The notes under the pieces are model-generated. The model ran no database searches. It was not told where the DNA came from and saw only the letters and a program-made list of their open reading frames with translations. From Streptomyces sp. CGMCC 4.7035 (GTDB lineage: Bacteria; Actinomycetota; Actinomycetes; Streptomycetales; Streptomycetaceae), in NCBI RefSeq assembly GCF_031583065.1, contig NZ_CP134053.1:7109001-7173000 (forward strand): a stretch of 64,000 nt of DNA, in the 5' to 3' direction. The position numbers and the translations under genes were made by a program. Below, in pieces: positions 49,141 to 60,590 of this stretch. Positions within the stretch are counted from its first letter, which is position 1. Each line of letters opens with the position of its first letter.

Positions 49141-49783
49141 TGTCCTCTGGCTCCTGTCGCGCGCCGTTGCGTGACGTAGAAGGATGTTCGGTCTCTTCTC
49201 CGACGTAACGCCACGACGCGGGGTGTCCGGTCCGCTTCGACGCTATGCCGCATGGAGAGATGGGCGAGGTGTTATCGGCCATTTCCGGCACCCTCGGCGA
49301 CTGTGACGCTGCTCTCGGCGCGCTGTGCGCCGCCCGCGTCCCGGACGCCCCGGCTGCCCTGCGGGGCGCCTGCGGCGCCCTTCCCGGCCGGCCTCGCCTG
49401 CGAAGACCAGCGACCGCCGCCCGGTCACGGATGTCGTCCGTGCTCACCGGGCGCAGGGCAGGGACGACAACGCCCCCGCGAGGTATCGCGCTGATCACGC
49501 CACAAGGCTATCGCTCCCAGCGGGGGGCACGTCATGAGCCGTATGTGTACAAAACAGGGGGTCGAACTTTGACGTTCTGCACAGGGGCGAAGCGGGCGAT
49601 GCCGTGCAGGGGTGTCGGTGCGAGCATGACTGTACGAGCAGTGCCATGGCTGTACGAGCGGTGCGCGGCGGTTCGAGGCGGTACGAGGCAGTACGGGCCC
49701 CCTTGGCAAGCGCCCTCGGCCAAGGCACGTTGCCAGTAGCACTCGACGGAGCCGCCCGCACGACCGAGGGGAGCACAGCGAAC
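49141..49783. promoter_or_regulatory. Divergent non-coding region between gdh and the DJ-1/PfpI gene
   Basis: 643 bp without a gene I can support; the frames open here have no recognisable protein features. It contains a 14-bp repeat TGTACGAGC(A/G)GTGC at 49631-49644 and 49651-49664, followed by further GTACGAGGC-like copies up to about 49700. Promoters for both flanking genes must lie here but none matches consensus convincingly. Confidence 0.4.
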
Positions 49784-50350
49784 ATGACGCAGAAGATCCT
49801 GATCGTCACCGGGGACGCGGCGGAATCACTGGAGGTCCTGTACCCCTACCAGCGCCTGCGCGAGGAGGGCTACGAGGTTCATATCGCCGCCCCCACCCGC
49901 AAGACACTCCGCTTCGTCGTCCACGACTTCGAGCCCGGCTTCGACACCTATACCGAGAAACCCGGCTACACCTGGCCCGCCGACCTCGCCTTCTCCGAGG
50001 TCGACCCTGGTGAGTACGTCGCCATCGTCATCCCCGGCGGGCGCGCCCCGGAGTACCTCCGCAACGATCCCGAACTCCGCAAGATCCTCAAGTCGTTCTT
50101 CGACACCGACAAGCCGGTCGCTCAGATCTGCCACGGCCCTCTGCTCACCGCCGCGGTCGACGCCCTGCGCGGGCGGCGTGTCACGGCCTATCCGGCCCTG
50201 GAGCAGGACATGCAGGCGGCCGGTGCCACCTTCCAGGACGCCGAGGCGGTCGTCGACGGCACCCTGGTCTCCTCCCGCGCCTGGCCGGACCACTCCGGCT
50301 GGATGCGCGAGTTCCTGACGGTCCTGCGGGCGAAGGCGCCGGTCACCTGA
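49784..50350 (+). CDS. DJ-1/PfpI family protein
   Basis: 188-aa cytoplasmic protein of the class I glutamine amidotransferase-like fold. The nucleophile elbow is AQICHGP with Cys116-His117, and the upstream IPGGRAPEYL loop is typical of PfpI/DJ-1 members. Related proteins act as proteases, glyoxalases/deglycases or stress chaperones; the sequence does not decide among them. Start ATG 49784 with GAGGGGAG about 15 nt upstream. Single gene, ended by a convergent hairpin. Confidence 0.87.
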   Translation: MTQKILIVTGDAAESLEVLYPYQRLREEGYEVHIAAPTRKTLRFVVHDFEPGFDTYTEKPGYTWPADLAFSEVDPGEYVAIVIPGGRAPEYLRNDPELRKILKSFFDTDKPVAQICHGPLLTAAVDALRGRRVTAYPALEQDMQAAGATFQDAEAVVDGTLVSSRAWPDHSGWMREFLTVLRAKAPVT

Positions 50351-50367
50351 GCCCACGTCCACCACGC

Positions 50368-50391
50368 TGCGGCGCCCCCAGGGGCGCCGCA
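50368..50391. terminator. Compact convergent terminator
   Basis: TGCGGCGCCCC (50368-50378) pairs with 50381-50391; in practice about 10 bp with a 4-nt loop. It separates the converging DJ-1/PfpI and HAD genes by only 46 bp. Confidence 0.7.
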
Positions 50392-50396
50392 CCCGT

Positions 50397-51062
50397 TCAC
50401 GCAGCCAGCCGCTCGGCCTCCGCGACCGCCTCCTCCAGGCAGTCCACCACCGGCACGCCGACCTCCTCCAGGCTGGCGCGGCCGTGGGAGCCGCCGGTGT
50501 ACAGAACGGCCCGCGCTCCGACGCACCGGGCGGCGACCGCGTCGTCGGCGGCGTCACCGATCACCACCGTGCGCTCCGGCTCGACGCCGTCGAGGGCGCG
50601 CAGGTGCCGGACCATGTGCTCGGCCTTGCTGCCGCCGGACGGGCCGGTGCGCCCGTCCACCCGTATGAAATGCGACTCGATCCCGAAACCCCGGACCAGC
50701 GGGACGAGTTCGTCGTGCACGTACATGCTGAGGAGCGACTGGCTGCGCCCCGCCGCTCGCCATCCCGCGAGCAGCTCCGTGGCCCCCTCGGTGAGCCCGC
50801 ACCGGACCCGGTGCTCCGCGTAGTACCGGTGGAAGACCTCGTCCATGACCTCCCACTCGACGTCCGTCGGCAGCCGGCCCATCAGCCGCTCGTAGAACTT
50901 CGGCACCGGCACGCAGTACAGCGCGCGGTAGTGCTCCAGCGTGATGGGCTCAAGGCCCAGCTCGGCGAACGCCGCGTTCGTCGCCCCGATGATCGCGTCA
51001 TTGTCGTGGAACAGCGTCCCGTTCCAGTCCCAGACAATGTGCGCGCTTCCGTACGTCCCCAT
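50397..51062 (-). CDS. HAD-family hydrolase (phosphoglycolate-phosphatase-like)
   Basis: 221 aa. Motif I is HIVWDWNGTLFHDN (nucleophile Asp12; Asn replaces the second Asp, as in the DWNGTL subgroup), a helical cap follows (about 20-90), motif II lies near SLLSMYVHD, motif III Lys in GGSKAEHMVRHL, and motif IV is GDAADDAVAARCVGA. It is likely a small-molecule phosphatase; substrate unknown. Start ATG 51062 gives the family-typical N-terminus MGTYGSAHIVWDWNGT; a start 30 nt upstream is possible. Confidence 0.88.
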   Translation of the reverse strand: MGTYGSAHIVWDWNGTLFHDNDAIIGATNAAFAELGLEPITLEHYRALYCVPVPKFYERLMGRLPTDVEWEVMDEVFHRYYAEHRVRCGLTEGATELLAGWRAAGRSQSLLSMYVHDELVPLVRGFGIESHFIRVDGRTGPSGGSKAEHMVRHLRALDGVEPERTVVIGDAADDAVAARCVGARAVLYTGGSHGRASLEEVGVPVVDCLEEAVAEAERLAA

Positions 51063-51131
51063 GGAAGAAAACGTACCCGGACCCACCGACAATCATCGGT
51101 GCCCCGAGCCCAGGTGCCGGAAAATCCCAGG

Positions 51132-51647
51132 TCAGGTACCCAGTCCCAGCAGATTCGGAATTTCCTGCGTCGCATACCAGAGCAGTTCGTGGTCCTCGGC
51201 GCCGTCCACAACAAACTGGGCGTCGTCGTCCCCGCCGTCCGCCGCCTCCAGCGCGTCGGTCGCCGCGGTCACGTCCGCCTCCGCGTCAGCCGCGTCGGCA
51301 TGCACCGCGGCCGCCTTGGCCAGCGGCACGGCCCCGGCGACGCGCACCTCACCGAGCGCCGCCGGATCGAGGCCCCGGTCGGGATCGACGGCCGCCGCCC
51401 CGTCCGGCACGTCGACGGCCACGACGACCCGGCGTCGTGGTGCGCCCGGATCGGCTGCCAGCAGCCGCAGCGAGGCCAGCGCGGCCCGGCTCAGCGCCGC
51501 GTACTCCAGTTCCTCGATGTCGTCGGAGAGGTACCACTCGCGCAGCGCGGGCGTGACCGCGTACGCGACGACCGGTCCCGCCGCCAGCTCACCCGTCTTG
51601 TACGCCTCGGCGAGACCGGAGAGGGTCAGGGGGACGTAGACGCGCAT
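51132..51647 (-). CDS. Conserved actinobacterial protein (DUF6912-like)
   Basis: 171 aa starting MRVYVPLTLSGLAEAYKTGEL, with the conserved AYAVTPALREWYLSDDIEELEYAALSRAA segment. The middle is Ala/Asp-rich and acidic (AAVHADAADAEADVTAATDAL), and it ends ELLWYATQEIPNLLGL. No signal peptide or TM span. I recognise it as a widespread Streptomyces family without known function. It stands 69 bp upstream of the HAD gene on the same strand, a likely two-gene unit. Confidence 0.8.
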   Translation of the reverse strand: MRVYVPLTLSGLAEAYKTGELAAGPVVAYAVTPALREWYLSDDIEELEYAALSRAALASLRLLAADPGAPRRRVVVAVDVPDGAAAVDPDRGLDPAALGEVRVAGAVPLAKAAAVHADAADAEADVTAATDALEAADGGDDDAQFVVDGAEDHELLWYATQEIPNLLGLGT

Positions 51648-51993
51648 GACAAGCCGCTTTCGTAGTCGGGAAAGGTGGCCGGACGGCCCGTGGAAGGGCC
51701 TGCGGAGATCGTTCCCGCGCCTCCGGCGAGTCACCCCAGGATACGTGCGGGCGTCCCCCTTCGGGTCCCGGCCGTCCCCTTGCGCGACGTCAACCGGGAC
51801 GCTCGCCGTTCACCCGGTTCACCCCGCCCGCTCCACCGATTCCCGCCCCGCCCATCACCCTGATAGGTGAACCGTCCGGCCGCTCCGGCGCGCTCCGCGC
51901 TTCGTTGCGGCCTCGGTCCCCCGCCTCGTACAAGATCCCCACCGAGAAGTTACCGACCGGTATCGACCGGTCCCGTGAAACGGGGATTCCCAC
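51648..51993. other. Divergent intergenic region
   Basis: 346 bp without a supportable gene. Only minor features: a 5-bp inverted repeat TCACC-CTGATA-GGTGA (51855-51870) and a doubled CGACCGGT near 51955-51970 just before the Rv3235-like gene. Confidence 0.35.
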
Positions 51994-52515
51994 ATGAACA
52001 AGGTGATGACCAGGAACAGCGTGCCGACCGGGGTCAGGCGCCACCCGGGCGGCCGCCCGCCGGTCCGCCACGACACCCGCCGCCCGGGCCCCACGCCCCG
52101 CCGTACGCCACCGGGCCGGGCCGCCTCCCGGACGGCGGCAGCCGACGCCCCGAGCCAGGCCCGAGCGCTCCCTCAGCCGCGTCCCACCGACGTCTTCGCC
52201 GACCGTCTCGTGTCCGTGCTGAGCGGCCGGCGCCCGGTCCACAGCATGCTCCGCCACACCGTCGGCCGGGCCTACGACGAACTGGCCCGGCTCGCCGAAC
52301 GCGGCCCGCTGCGCACCCGGGGCGCCGATCCGGTCGTCCGCGACATCGGCTACTACGTCCCGCGCCCCGGCGCCATCGAGGCCTTCGCCCGCATCGGCGC
52401 GGGCGACCAGCTGCGCGCGATGGCGTTCCGCCTGGAGTGCGGAGCGGACCAGCGCTGGCGCTGCACAGCCGTGGAGCTGGGCGGCCCGCGCAGCTCACGG
52501 ACGGACGACGACTGA
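51994..52515 (+). CDS. Rv3235-family protein
   Basis: 173 aa. The N-terminal about 60 residues are basic, Pro/Arg-rich and disordered-looking. The C-terminal domain (about 65-165) has the family pattern FADRLVSVLSGRRPVHSMLRHTVGRAYDEL and a strand-rich end (MAFRLECGADQRWRCTAVELG). Function unknown, but it keeps company with secA throughout actinobacteria (Rv3235 near secA1 in Mycobacterium), here convergent with secA. Start ATG 51994; GTG 52003 is an alternative. Confidence 0.78.
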   Translation: MNKVMTRNSVPTGVRRHPGGRPPVRHDTRRPGPTPRRTPPGRAASRTAAADAPSQARALPQPRPTDVFADRLVSVLSGRRPVHSMLRHTVGRAYDELARLAERGPLRTRGADPVVRDIGYYVPRPGAIEAFARIGAGDQLRAMAFRLECGADQRWRCTAVELGGPRSSRTDDD

Positions 52516-52530
52516 CGCGACCGACACGAA

Positions 52531-52558
52531 GGGCCGGGCACCCTCCGGTGCCCGGCCC
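52531..52558. terminator. Convergent terminator between the Rv3235-like gene and secA
   Basis: A 12-bp perfect stem (GGGCCGGGCACC at 52531-52542 with 52547-52558) and a CTCC loop. Confidence 0.8.
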
Positions 52559-52588
52559 CTCACCACGGCTGTATCGCCCGAGGTGTCG

Positions 52589-55399
<2,811 letters not shown>

Positions 55400-55694
55400 G
55401 GGGGTTTGTCTCCTTGCCGGTCGGGCCTGGGACGGTCGGTTATGTATGACAGATTGAGCAACGGCCATCGTAAGCGAGGACCCCACTGCGCCGGGAGGTC
55501 TGCCGGTGACAGCCACTAGGACAACGGACGGGCGTTGCGGAAGGTGCCGTGTCCGTGCCACGAAAAGTAACGGGGCTCTGACACAGTGGTGAGCGTTATG
55601 GGATGTCGGCGTGGCGAGGTGCGGACGAGGGCATGACGGTGACCCGACGGGAAAAGTCATGGCGTCGCGGCGGGAGCCCGAGCAGAATCGGGCG

Positions 55695-56273
55695 ATGGAC
55701 CCCGTCACCCTGACCACCGAACGCCTCCTGCTGCGCACCGTGGGCCCCCAGGACACCGACGCGGTGTACGAAGCCGCCCAGGATCCCGACATCCAGCGCT
55801 GGACCACGGTCCCGTCGCCGTATCTGCGCGAGCACGCGGAGGCGTTCGTCGCCCAGATCGTGCCCGACGGCTGGGCGGACGCCTCGATGTTCACGTTCGG
55901 CTTCTTCCTCCCCTCCGGAGAGCTGGTGGGCATGCTCGGCCTGACGATGCGCTCGCTGGGCGTCGCCGAGGTGGGTTTCTGGACGGCGAAGCAACACCGG
56001 GGCAACGGCTACACCACCGAGGCGACGCTCGCCGTGTCGCGCTGGGCCTTCACCCGTCTGTCCATCGACCGGGTGGAGTGGCGCGCGGAGGTGGGCAACG
56101 CGGGCTCCCGGGCGGTCGCGGAACGCGCGGGCTTCACCGTCGAGGGCACCCTGCGCTCCGCGATCAACAACAAGGGGGTTCGGCGGGACTGCTGGGTGGG
56201 TTCGCTCCTGCCGTCGGACCTGGGCCTGCCGTCGGCGGCACCGTATCTGCCGGCACCCTCGCGGCCGTCGTAG
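55695..56273 (+). CDS. GNAT-family N-acetyltransferase (RimJ/RimL type)
   Basis: 192 aa. RimJ-like opening [36 protein letters not shown], then the acetyl-CoA pyrophosphate loop [21 protein letters not shown] and the C-terminal [24 protein letters not shown]. Enzymes of this type acetylate N-termini of ribosomal proteins or small amines; substrate unknown. It diverges from secA across about 295 bp and lies 72 bp upstream of the DNA-glycosylase-like gene. Confidence 0.88.
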   Translation: MDPVTLTTERLLLRTVGPQDTDAVYEAAQDPDIQRWTTVPSPYLREHAEAFVAQIVPDGWADASMFTFGFFLPSGELVGMLGLTMRSLGVAEVGFWTAKQHRGNGYTTEATLAVSRWAFTRLSIDRVEWRAEVGNAGSRAVAERAGFTVEGTLRSAINNKGVRRDCWVGSLLPSDLGLPSAAPYLPAPSRPS

Positions 56274-56345
56274 CCGCGGCCTGTCGCCATGGTCACAGGA
56301 CCTGCTCACCCCGCATTGTCAGTCCCGCCCCCTACGGTGTCCCCC

Positions 56346-57548
56346 ATGCCGAGCCTCCCGCGCCCCACCACCGAACTGTCCGCCGACGACGCCCGTCGCA
56401 TCGCCCTGCGCGCCCAGGGCTTCCTCGGCGCCCCCAACCGCAAGGCAGGCGTCCGCGGCGTCCTCCGCCATCTGGGCGCGGTCCAGCTCGACACCATCTC
56501 GGTCCTCGCCCGCTCCCACGAACTCATCCCGTACGCCCGCCTCGGCGCGATAGGCCGCAAGACGGTCGACACGGCGTACTGGACGCCGTCGGCGGGCGGT
56601 ACCTCCGCTGCCCGGCCCCACGCGTTCGAGTACTGGTCCCACGCCGCCTGCATCCTGCCCATCGAGGAGTGGCCCCACTTCGCCTTCCGCCGCCGCGCCT
56701 ACCGCTCCCGCCCGCACTGGCACCACGCGCTCCCGGACGGCGTCTACGACCAGGTCGTCAAGCAGCTGCGCGCCGAAGGCCCCCTCACGGCCACGGACTT
56801 GGGCGGCGCGAAGAAGACCAGCGAGTGGTGGGACTGGTCCGGCACAAAGGTCGCGGTGGAGCGCGCGCTGATGTACGGCGAGGTGGTGTGCGTCGAGCGC
56901 CGCGGCTGGAAGCGGGTGTACGACCTCGCCGAGCGCGCCGTCCCGGAGGCCCTCCTCCATGACGAGCTGGACGACGCGGAGTGCCTGCGCCGTCTCGTCC
57001 GCCTCGCCGGCCAGTCCCTCGGCGTCGGCACCCGCGCGGACATCGCGGACTATCACCGGCTCAAGGGCGAGCAGGTCGACGCCGTGATCGCGGACTCGGG
57101 CCTGGTCCCGGTGACGGTGGAGGGCTGGGGCAAGCCGGCCTGGGCGGACCCGGCGGCCCTGGAGACCCCGCCGCGCGGCCGCCACCGTACGACGCTCCTG
57201 TCGCCGTTCGACTCCCTGATCTGGGAGCGGGCGCGCACGGAACGGATCTTCGGGTTCACGCACCGCCTGGAGGCGTACGTCCCCAAGCCGAAGCGGGTGT
57301 ACGGCTACTTCGCGATGCCGGTCCTCGCCGGCGGCCGGCTGGTGGGCCGCGTGGACCCCGCTCGTGAGGGCCGCACACTGGTCGCCAAGCAGGTCACGCT
57401 GGACGAGCCCAGGGCGGTCCCGGCGGTGGCACAGGCCCTGCTGGAGGCGGCTACCTGGGTGGACTGCACGAACGTACGCGTGGAGCGGGTCGACGCACCG
57501 GCCCTGCGCGAGCCCCTCCTCCGGGAACTGGCCCGCACCCTGGGCTAA
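56346..57548 (+). CDS. YcaQ/AlkZ-like winged-helix DNA glycosylase
   Basis: 400 aa of the HTH_42 superfamily. The catalytic QxD motif is VQLDTIS (Gln47, Asp49), the signature of E. coli YcaQ and the AlkX subgroup that unhook interstrand crosslinks or excise bulky alkyl adducts. Tandem winged-helix parts and a C-terminal beta-barrel follow (LLSPFDSLIWERARTERIFGF, VYGYFAMPVLAGGRLVGRVD). Start ATG 56346. Its stop overlaps the stop of the converging response-regulator gene by 3 bases (57545-57548). Role in repair of self-made DNA-damaging metabolites is inference. Confidence 0.87.
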   Translation: MPSLPRPTTELSADDARRIALRAQGFLGAPNRKAGVRGVLRHLGAVQLDTISVLARSHELIPYARLGAIGRKTVDTAYWTPSAGGTSAARPHAFEYWSHAACILPIEEWPHFAFRRRAYRSRPHWHHALPDGVYDQVVKQLRAEGPLTATDLGGAKKTSEWWDWSGTKVAVERALMYGEVVCVERRGWKRVYDLAERAVPEALLHDELDDAECLRRLVRLAGQSLGVGTRADIADYHRLKGEQVDAVIADSGLVPVTVEGWGKPAWADPAALETPPRGRHRTTLLSPFDSLIWERARTERIFGFTHRLEAYVPKPKRVYGYFAMPVLAGGRLVGRVDPAREGRTLVAKQVTLDEPRAVPAVAQALLEAATWVDCTNVRVERVDAPALREPLLRELARTLG

Positions 57549-58291
57549 CGGATCTCCAGGATCTTTTCCCGCATCGCATAGACCACGGCCTCCATCCTGG
57601 AGTGCAGCTGCAGCTTCTCCAGGATGTTGCGCACATGGTTCTTCACGGTGTTCTCGGAGATGAACAGCTCCTTGGCGATGTCCCGGTTGTTCATTCCGGT
57701 GGCCACCAGCTTGAGGACCTCCAGCTCCCGGTCGGTGAGCCGCGGCGCCGGAACCAGCCGGCGCTCGTCCGTCCGCTGGATCATCGACTTGAACTCGGTG
57801 AGAAGTTTCGACGCCATGGAGGGGCTGATCTGCGACTGCCCGTCGGCGACCGCCCGAATGGCCGTGGCCACCTCGTCCGTGGAGATCTCCTTGAGGAGAT
57901 AGCCCGTCGCGCCGGCCTTGATCGCGTCGTAGAGATCGGCCTCTTCGTCGCTGATCGTCAGCATGATGATCTTCGCGCTGGGCGCCACCTCCTTGATGGA
58001 GGTGCATGCCTCGATCCCGCCCCGCTTGGGCATCCGTACGTCCATCAGCACGATGTCGGGCAGCAGATCGGCCGCCTTGTCGACCGCCTCCGCACCGTCC
58101 CCCGCCTCACCGACGACCTGGATGTCCTCCTCGGCCGCCAGCACGATCTCCAGGCCGCGCCGGAAGAGGGCGTGGTCGTCCACGACGAGGACCCGGATGG
58201 GTTCCTTGCGTGGAGAGCCCGCTTCCGGGCCCATGCCGACGACGCCGTCGTCGGCGCCCCCGTCGCGCATCGGTCCGAAGCTGTCCGCCAT
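57545..58291 (-). CDS. NarL/FixJ-family response regulator
   Basis: 248 aa. Starts at ATG 58291 with GGAGGAA 4 nt upstream. After a 30-residue acidic/Gly N-terminal extension comes the receiver domain (RVLVVDDHALFRRGLE; phosphoacceptor Asp84 in DIVLMDVRMP; Thr in IIMLTISDEEADLY; Lys in GYLLKEIS). The LuxR-type HTH follows (about 183-245; LTDRELEVLKLVATGMNNRDIAKELFISENTVKNHV). No histidine kinase is adjacent, so it is an orphan in this window. Regulated genes cannot be predicted. Confidence 0.92.
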   Translation of the reverse strand: MADSFGPMRDGGADDGVVGMGPEAGSPRKEPIRVLVVDDHALFRRGLEIVLAAEEDIQVVGEAGDGAEAVDKAADLLPDIVLMDVRMPKRGGIEACTSIKEVAPSAKIIMLTISDEEADLYDAIKAGATGYLLKEISTDEVATAIRAVADGQSQISPSMASKLLTEFKSMIQRTDERRLVPAPRLTDRELEVLKLVATGMNNRDIAKELFISENTVKNHVRNILEKLQLHSRMEAVVYAMREKILEIR

Positions 58292-58433
58292 CGTTCCTCC
58301 CCCTGAAGGCTGTGGCCTGTGGTCCCGTGCCATCGCCAACCCAAGGCAACGACCCAACGGTTGAGCCGTTGCGGCCATGATTTCATGCCTGGACGACAGT
58401 CAGGTGACAGAGCGCGGAGCGAACTGGTCGCAC

Positions 58434-58476
58434 ACCGGTGCCCCTGGGGGCGCACGGGCTCACCAGGGGCACCGGT
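58434..58476 (-). terminator. Terminator of hpf
   Basis: A 14-bp perfect stem (ACCGGTGCCCCTGG at 58434-58447 with 58463-58476), 15-nt loop, 20 nt past the hpf stop. Confidence 0.78.
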
Positions 58477-58496
58477 ACGGTCGTCACACGGCAGGG

Positions 58497-59189
58497 TCAG
58501 CCACCGAGCGCTCCGCCTGCGTCGGCCGACTGCGCCTGAGCCACCATCTGGTCCGTGCTGAGGTGGATGACGCCGTAGTCGTAGGCGTGCCGCCGGTAGA
58601 CGACGCTGGGTTGCTTGGTCTCGGAGTCGACGAACAGATAGAAGTCGTGCCCGACCAGCTCCATTTCGTAGAGCGCCTGGTCGAGCGACATCGGGGACGC
58701 GACGTGGGTCTTCTCTCGGACGACGAGGGGGCCTTCACCCTTCACCTCGAGCGATCCGATCTTCTTGGTCGGCACGCCCTCCGGCTCCTCCTCCGACACG
58801 ACGCTGCCGTTGCCGTTGAGCGTCGCGGCGCCGGGGACGTGGTCGGGCACCTCGGCTGCCGTGAGCCTGCGGACCCCCCGGCGCGTGTGGCGCTTGTCGT
58901 GCTGCTTGCGCAGCCGGGCCTCCAGCTTCTCCGCCGCCAGGTCGAGTGCCGCGTACGGATCACTGGCCGCTGCCTCCGCCCGGATCACCGGCCCGCGGGA
59001 GCGGAGCGTGATCTCCACTCGGTCGGAACGGTCGGCCTGTCGGGGGTTGGGCTCCTTGGACACCTCGACGTCGAGGCTGATCACCTTGCCATCGAGCTTC
59101 TGGATCTTGTCCAGCTTCAGCTTCTCGGCCACGTGCTTCCGGAACCGCTCGGGCACCTCGGTCTTGCGGCCCTTGACGACGATGTCCAC
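58497..59189 (-). CDS. hpf: Long-form ribosome hibernation promoting factor
   Basis: 230 aa from GTG 59189 with ACGGAG upstream ((M)DIVVKGRKTEVPERFRKHVAEKL); an in-frame ATG 30 nt further up is less likely. The N-terminal S30AE domain (about 1-105) binds the small subunit decoding site. A Pro/Glu/Ser linker leads to the C-terminal dimerisation domain (about 165-225, SLDQALYEMELVGHDFYLFVDSETKQPSVVYRRHAYDYG), which pairs ribosomes into inactive 100S dimers. Usual position between secA and comF/lpqB in actinobacteria, though three genes intervene before secA here. Confidence 0.95.
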   Translation of the reverse strand: MDIVVKGRKTEVPERFRKHVAEKLKLDKIQKLDGKVISLDVEVSKEPNPRQADRSDRVEITLRSRGPVIRAEAAASDPYAALDLAAEKLEARLRKQHDKRHTRRGVRRLTAAEVPDHVPGAATLNGNGSVVSEEEPEGVPTKKIGSLEVKGEGPLVVREKTHVASPMSLDQALYEMELVGHDFYLFVDSETKQPSVVYRRHAYDYGVIHLSTDQMVAQAQSADAGGALGG

Positions 59190-59504
59190 GCAGAACTCCG
59201 TTCCCGGATCGCTCCGCATCCCTGGCGGAGCATCTCCCTTGTGCACCAGGTTCCGGCGAGTCCCGGAACCACGGACGTGGTGACTTCCACCTCCTCCTCC
59301 CCCGTGGGCGAGATCTCCACCCCACCACTGCGGGTGATTGCAGAAAACCCGCAGCAAGGCATTCGGATATGCGGGGGATGGCCTGCGCCTTTCCCTCACA
59401 ACTGAACATATCTCGCCCGGCCGGATGTCGTCACCCTCTACTGCCGCGTACCTCCGTTCAGGCGAATTGACCTGCTCATTACCTGCAACGATGGAAGTTC
59501 TCAG
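59190..59504. promoter_or_regulatory. Promoter region of hpf
   Basis: 315 bp between comF and hpf (both minus). No gene seen. Locally AT-richer between about 59330 and 59410; no motif I would call a defined sigma-factor promoter. Confidence 0.35.
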
Positions 59505-60365
59505 TCAGTTCCGGTTCTTTTCAAAAGAATCCGGTGAGGCGGCGACCACCGCCGCGCAGATCCCGTCTCCCACGCCGTTCCCGGCGGCCATTCCGTGCGA
59601 CGACCGGGGCCCGTGCGCCGGTGCCGTCCTCTCCAATTCTCTCTGTTCCCCCCTTGCTTCCCCTGTCGCGCGCGCATACACCTCCGTGTCCGCCATCTCA
59701 GCGTCCCCGAACGCCGCCCGTACCGCTCGGGCCGCCTCCGTCAGCGAGGCGCCCGTCGTCATCAGGTCGTCGACGAGGACGACCCGCCCGCCGGTCAGCA
59801 GCCGGGCGCCCCCTGCGGCCACGTCCAGCGCGCCCGCGAGATTGGCCAGCCGCTGCCGGGAGTTGAGGCCCGACTGGTCGGCCACGGGCCGCCGCTGCCG
59901 CAGCACGGCCGCCACCCGGGCCGCGGTCCCGGCCCGGCGCAGCTCACCCGCGGCCGCGAGCGCGATCCGCCGTGCCGGATCGTGCCCCCTGGCCCGCACG
60001 GCATGGCGTGAGGAGGGCACGGGCACGAGCAGCAGGGGCACCACCCGACCGGCAGCGGTCCCGGATCCGGCCGTGTCCAGCCCCGCCCGTACGGCCCTCG
60101 CCAGCGCCGTGCCCAGCGGTCCCGCGAGCGTCAGAACGCCACGCTCCTTGTGCGCCAGCAGAGTGGCGCGCACCGCGCCCCCGTACGGAGCCGCCGCGTG
60201 CACCACCGGCAGCCCCACCGGCTCCGGCACCGGTCGCACCCGGCGCGGTGCGGTGCTGTGGAGTGCCGCGCGGCACTCCGGGCAGAGCACCGTGCGCGGC
60301 CTCCCGCAGCCTCCGCACTCGGCCGGCAGCACGAGATCGGTGAGGTCCTGCCACCACCGCCGCAT
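59505..60365 (-). CDS. comF: ComF family protein (phosphoribosyltransferase-like)
   Basis: 286 aa from ATG 60365. An N-terminal zinc ribbon (CGGCGRPRTVLCPEC, four Cys) precedes a type I phosphoribosyltransferase domain with the PRPP loop VVLVDDLMTTGASL and the upstream HAVRARGHDPARRIA segment. ComF proteins work with DNA uptake or processing in competent bacteria; the role in Streptomyces is unknown. A GTG two codons upstream is an alternative start. Two perfect DnaA boxes lie 41-63 nt before the start. Confidence 0.9.
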   Translation of the reverse strand: MRRWWQDLTDLVLPAECGGCGRPRTVLCPECRAALHSTAPRRVRPVPEPVGLPVVHAAAPYGGAVRATLLAHKERGVLTLAGPLGTALARAVRAGLDTAGSGTAAGRVVPLLLVPVPSSRHAVRARGHDPARRIALAAAGELRRAGTAARVAAVLRQRRPVADQSGLNSRQRLANLAGALDVAAGGARLLTGGRVVLVDDLMTTGASLTEAARAVRAAFGDAEMADTEVYARATGEARGEQRELERTAPAHGPRSSHGMAAGNGVGDGICAAVVAASPDSFEKNRN

Positions 60366-60405
60366 GCCCACCACTGTGCCAACACCCGCAACGGCCTGCC
60401 AGCCC

Positions 60406-60428
60406 TGTGGACAACCGCCTGTGGACAA
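60406..60428 (-). promoter_or_regulatory. Two perfect Streptomyces-type DnaA boxes upstream of comF
   Basis: TGTGGACAA at 60406-60414 and 60420-60428, that is TTGTCCACA on the minus strand, the preferred Streptomyces DnaA box, repeated with a 14-bp period. They lie between comF and lpqB, far in gene content from oriC (no dnaA/dnaN here), so a regulatory or titration role is more likely than an origin. Confidence 0.6.
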
Positions 60429-60590
60429 CCGATGGACGCCCGCGGACCACGGGGCCCGGGCGGGTTGCAGGCACACGCGGACCGGGGCCGGGGCGGGTCG
60501 CACGGGCTCACCCGCACACGCCTGCCAGCGAGCCCCGTCGCCCAAGGGAGCCCCGATGGCCCCGCTGGCCCCCGATGGCCCCGACACAGT

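Noticed and set aside
49245..49739. 164-codon plus-strand frame upstream of the DJ-1/PfpI gene
   Set aside because: Composition is Ala/Arg/Gly-rich without any domain or good RBS, and it overlaps repeats and the expected promoter region.
60406..60428. Interpretation of the DnaA box pair as a replication origin
   Set aside because: Only two boxes are present, and dnaA, dnaN and the many-box oriC arrangement of Streptomyces are absent from this window.
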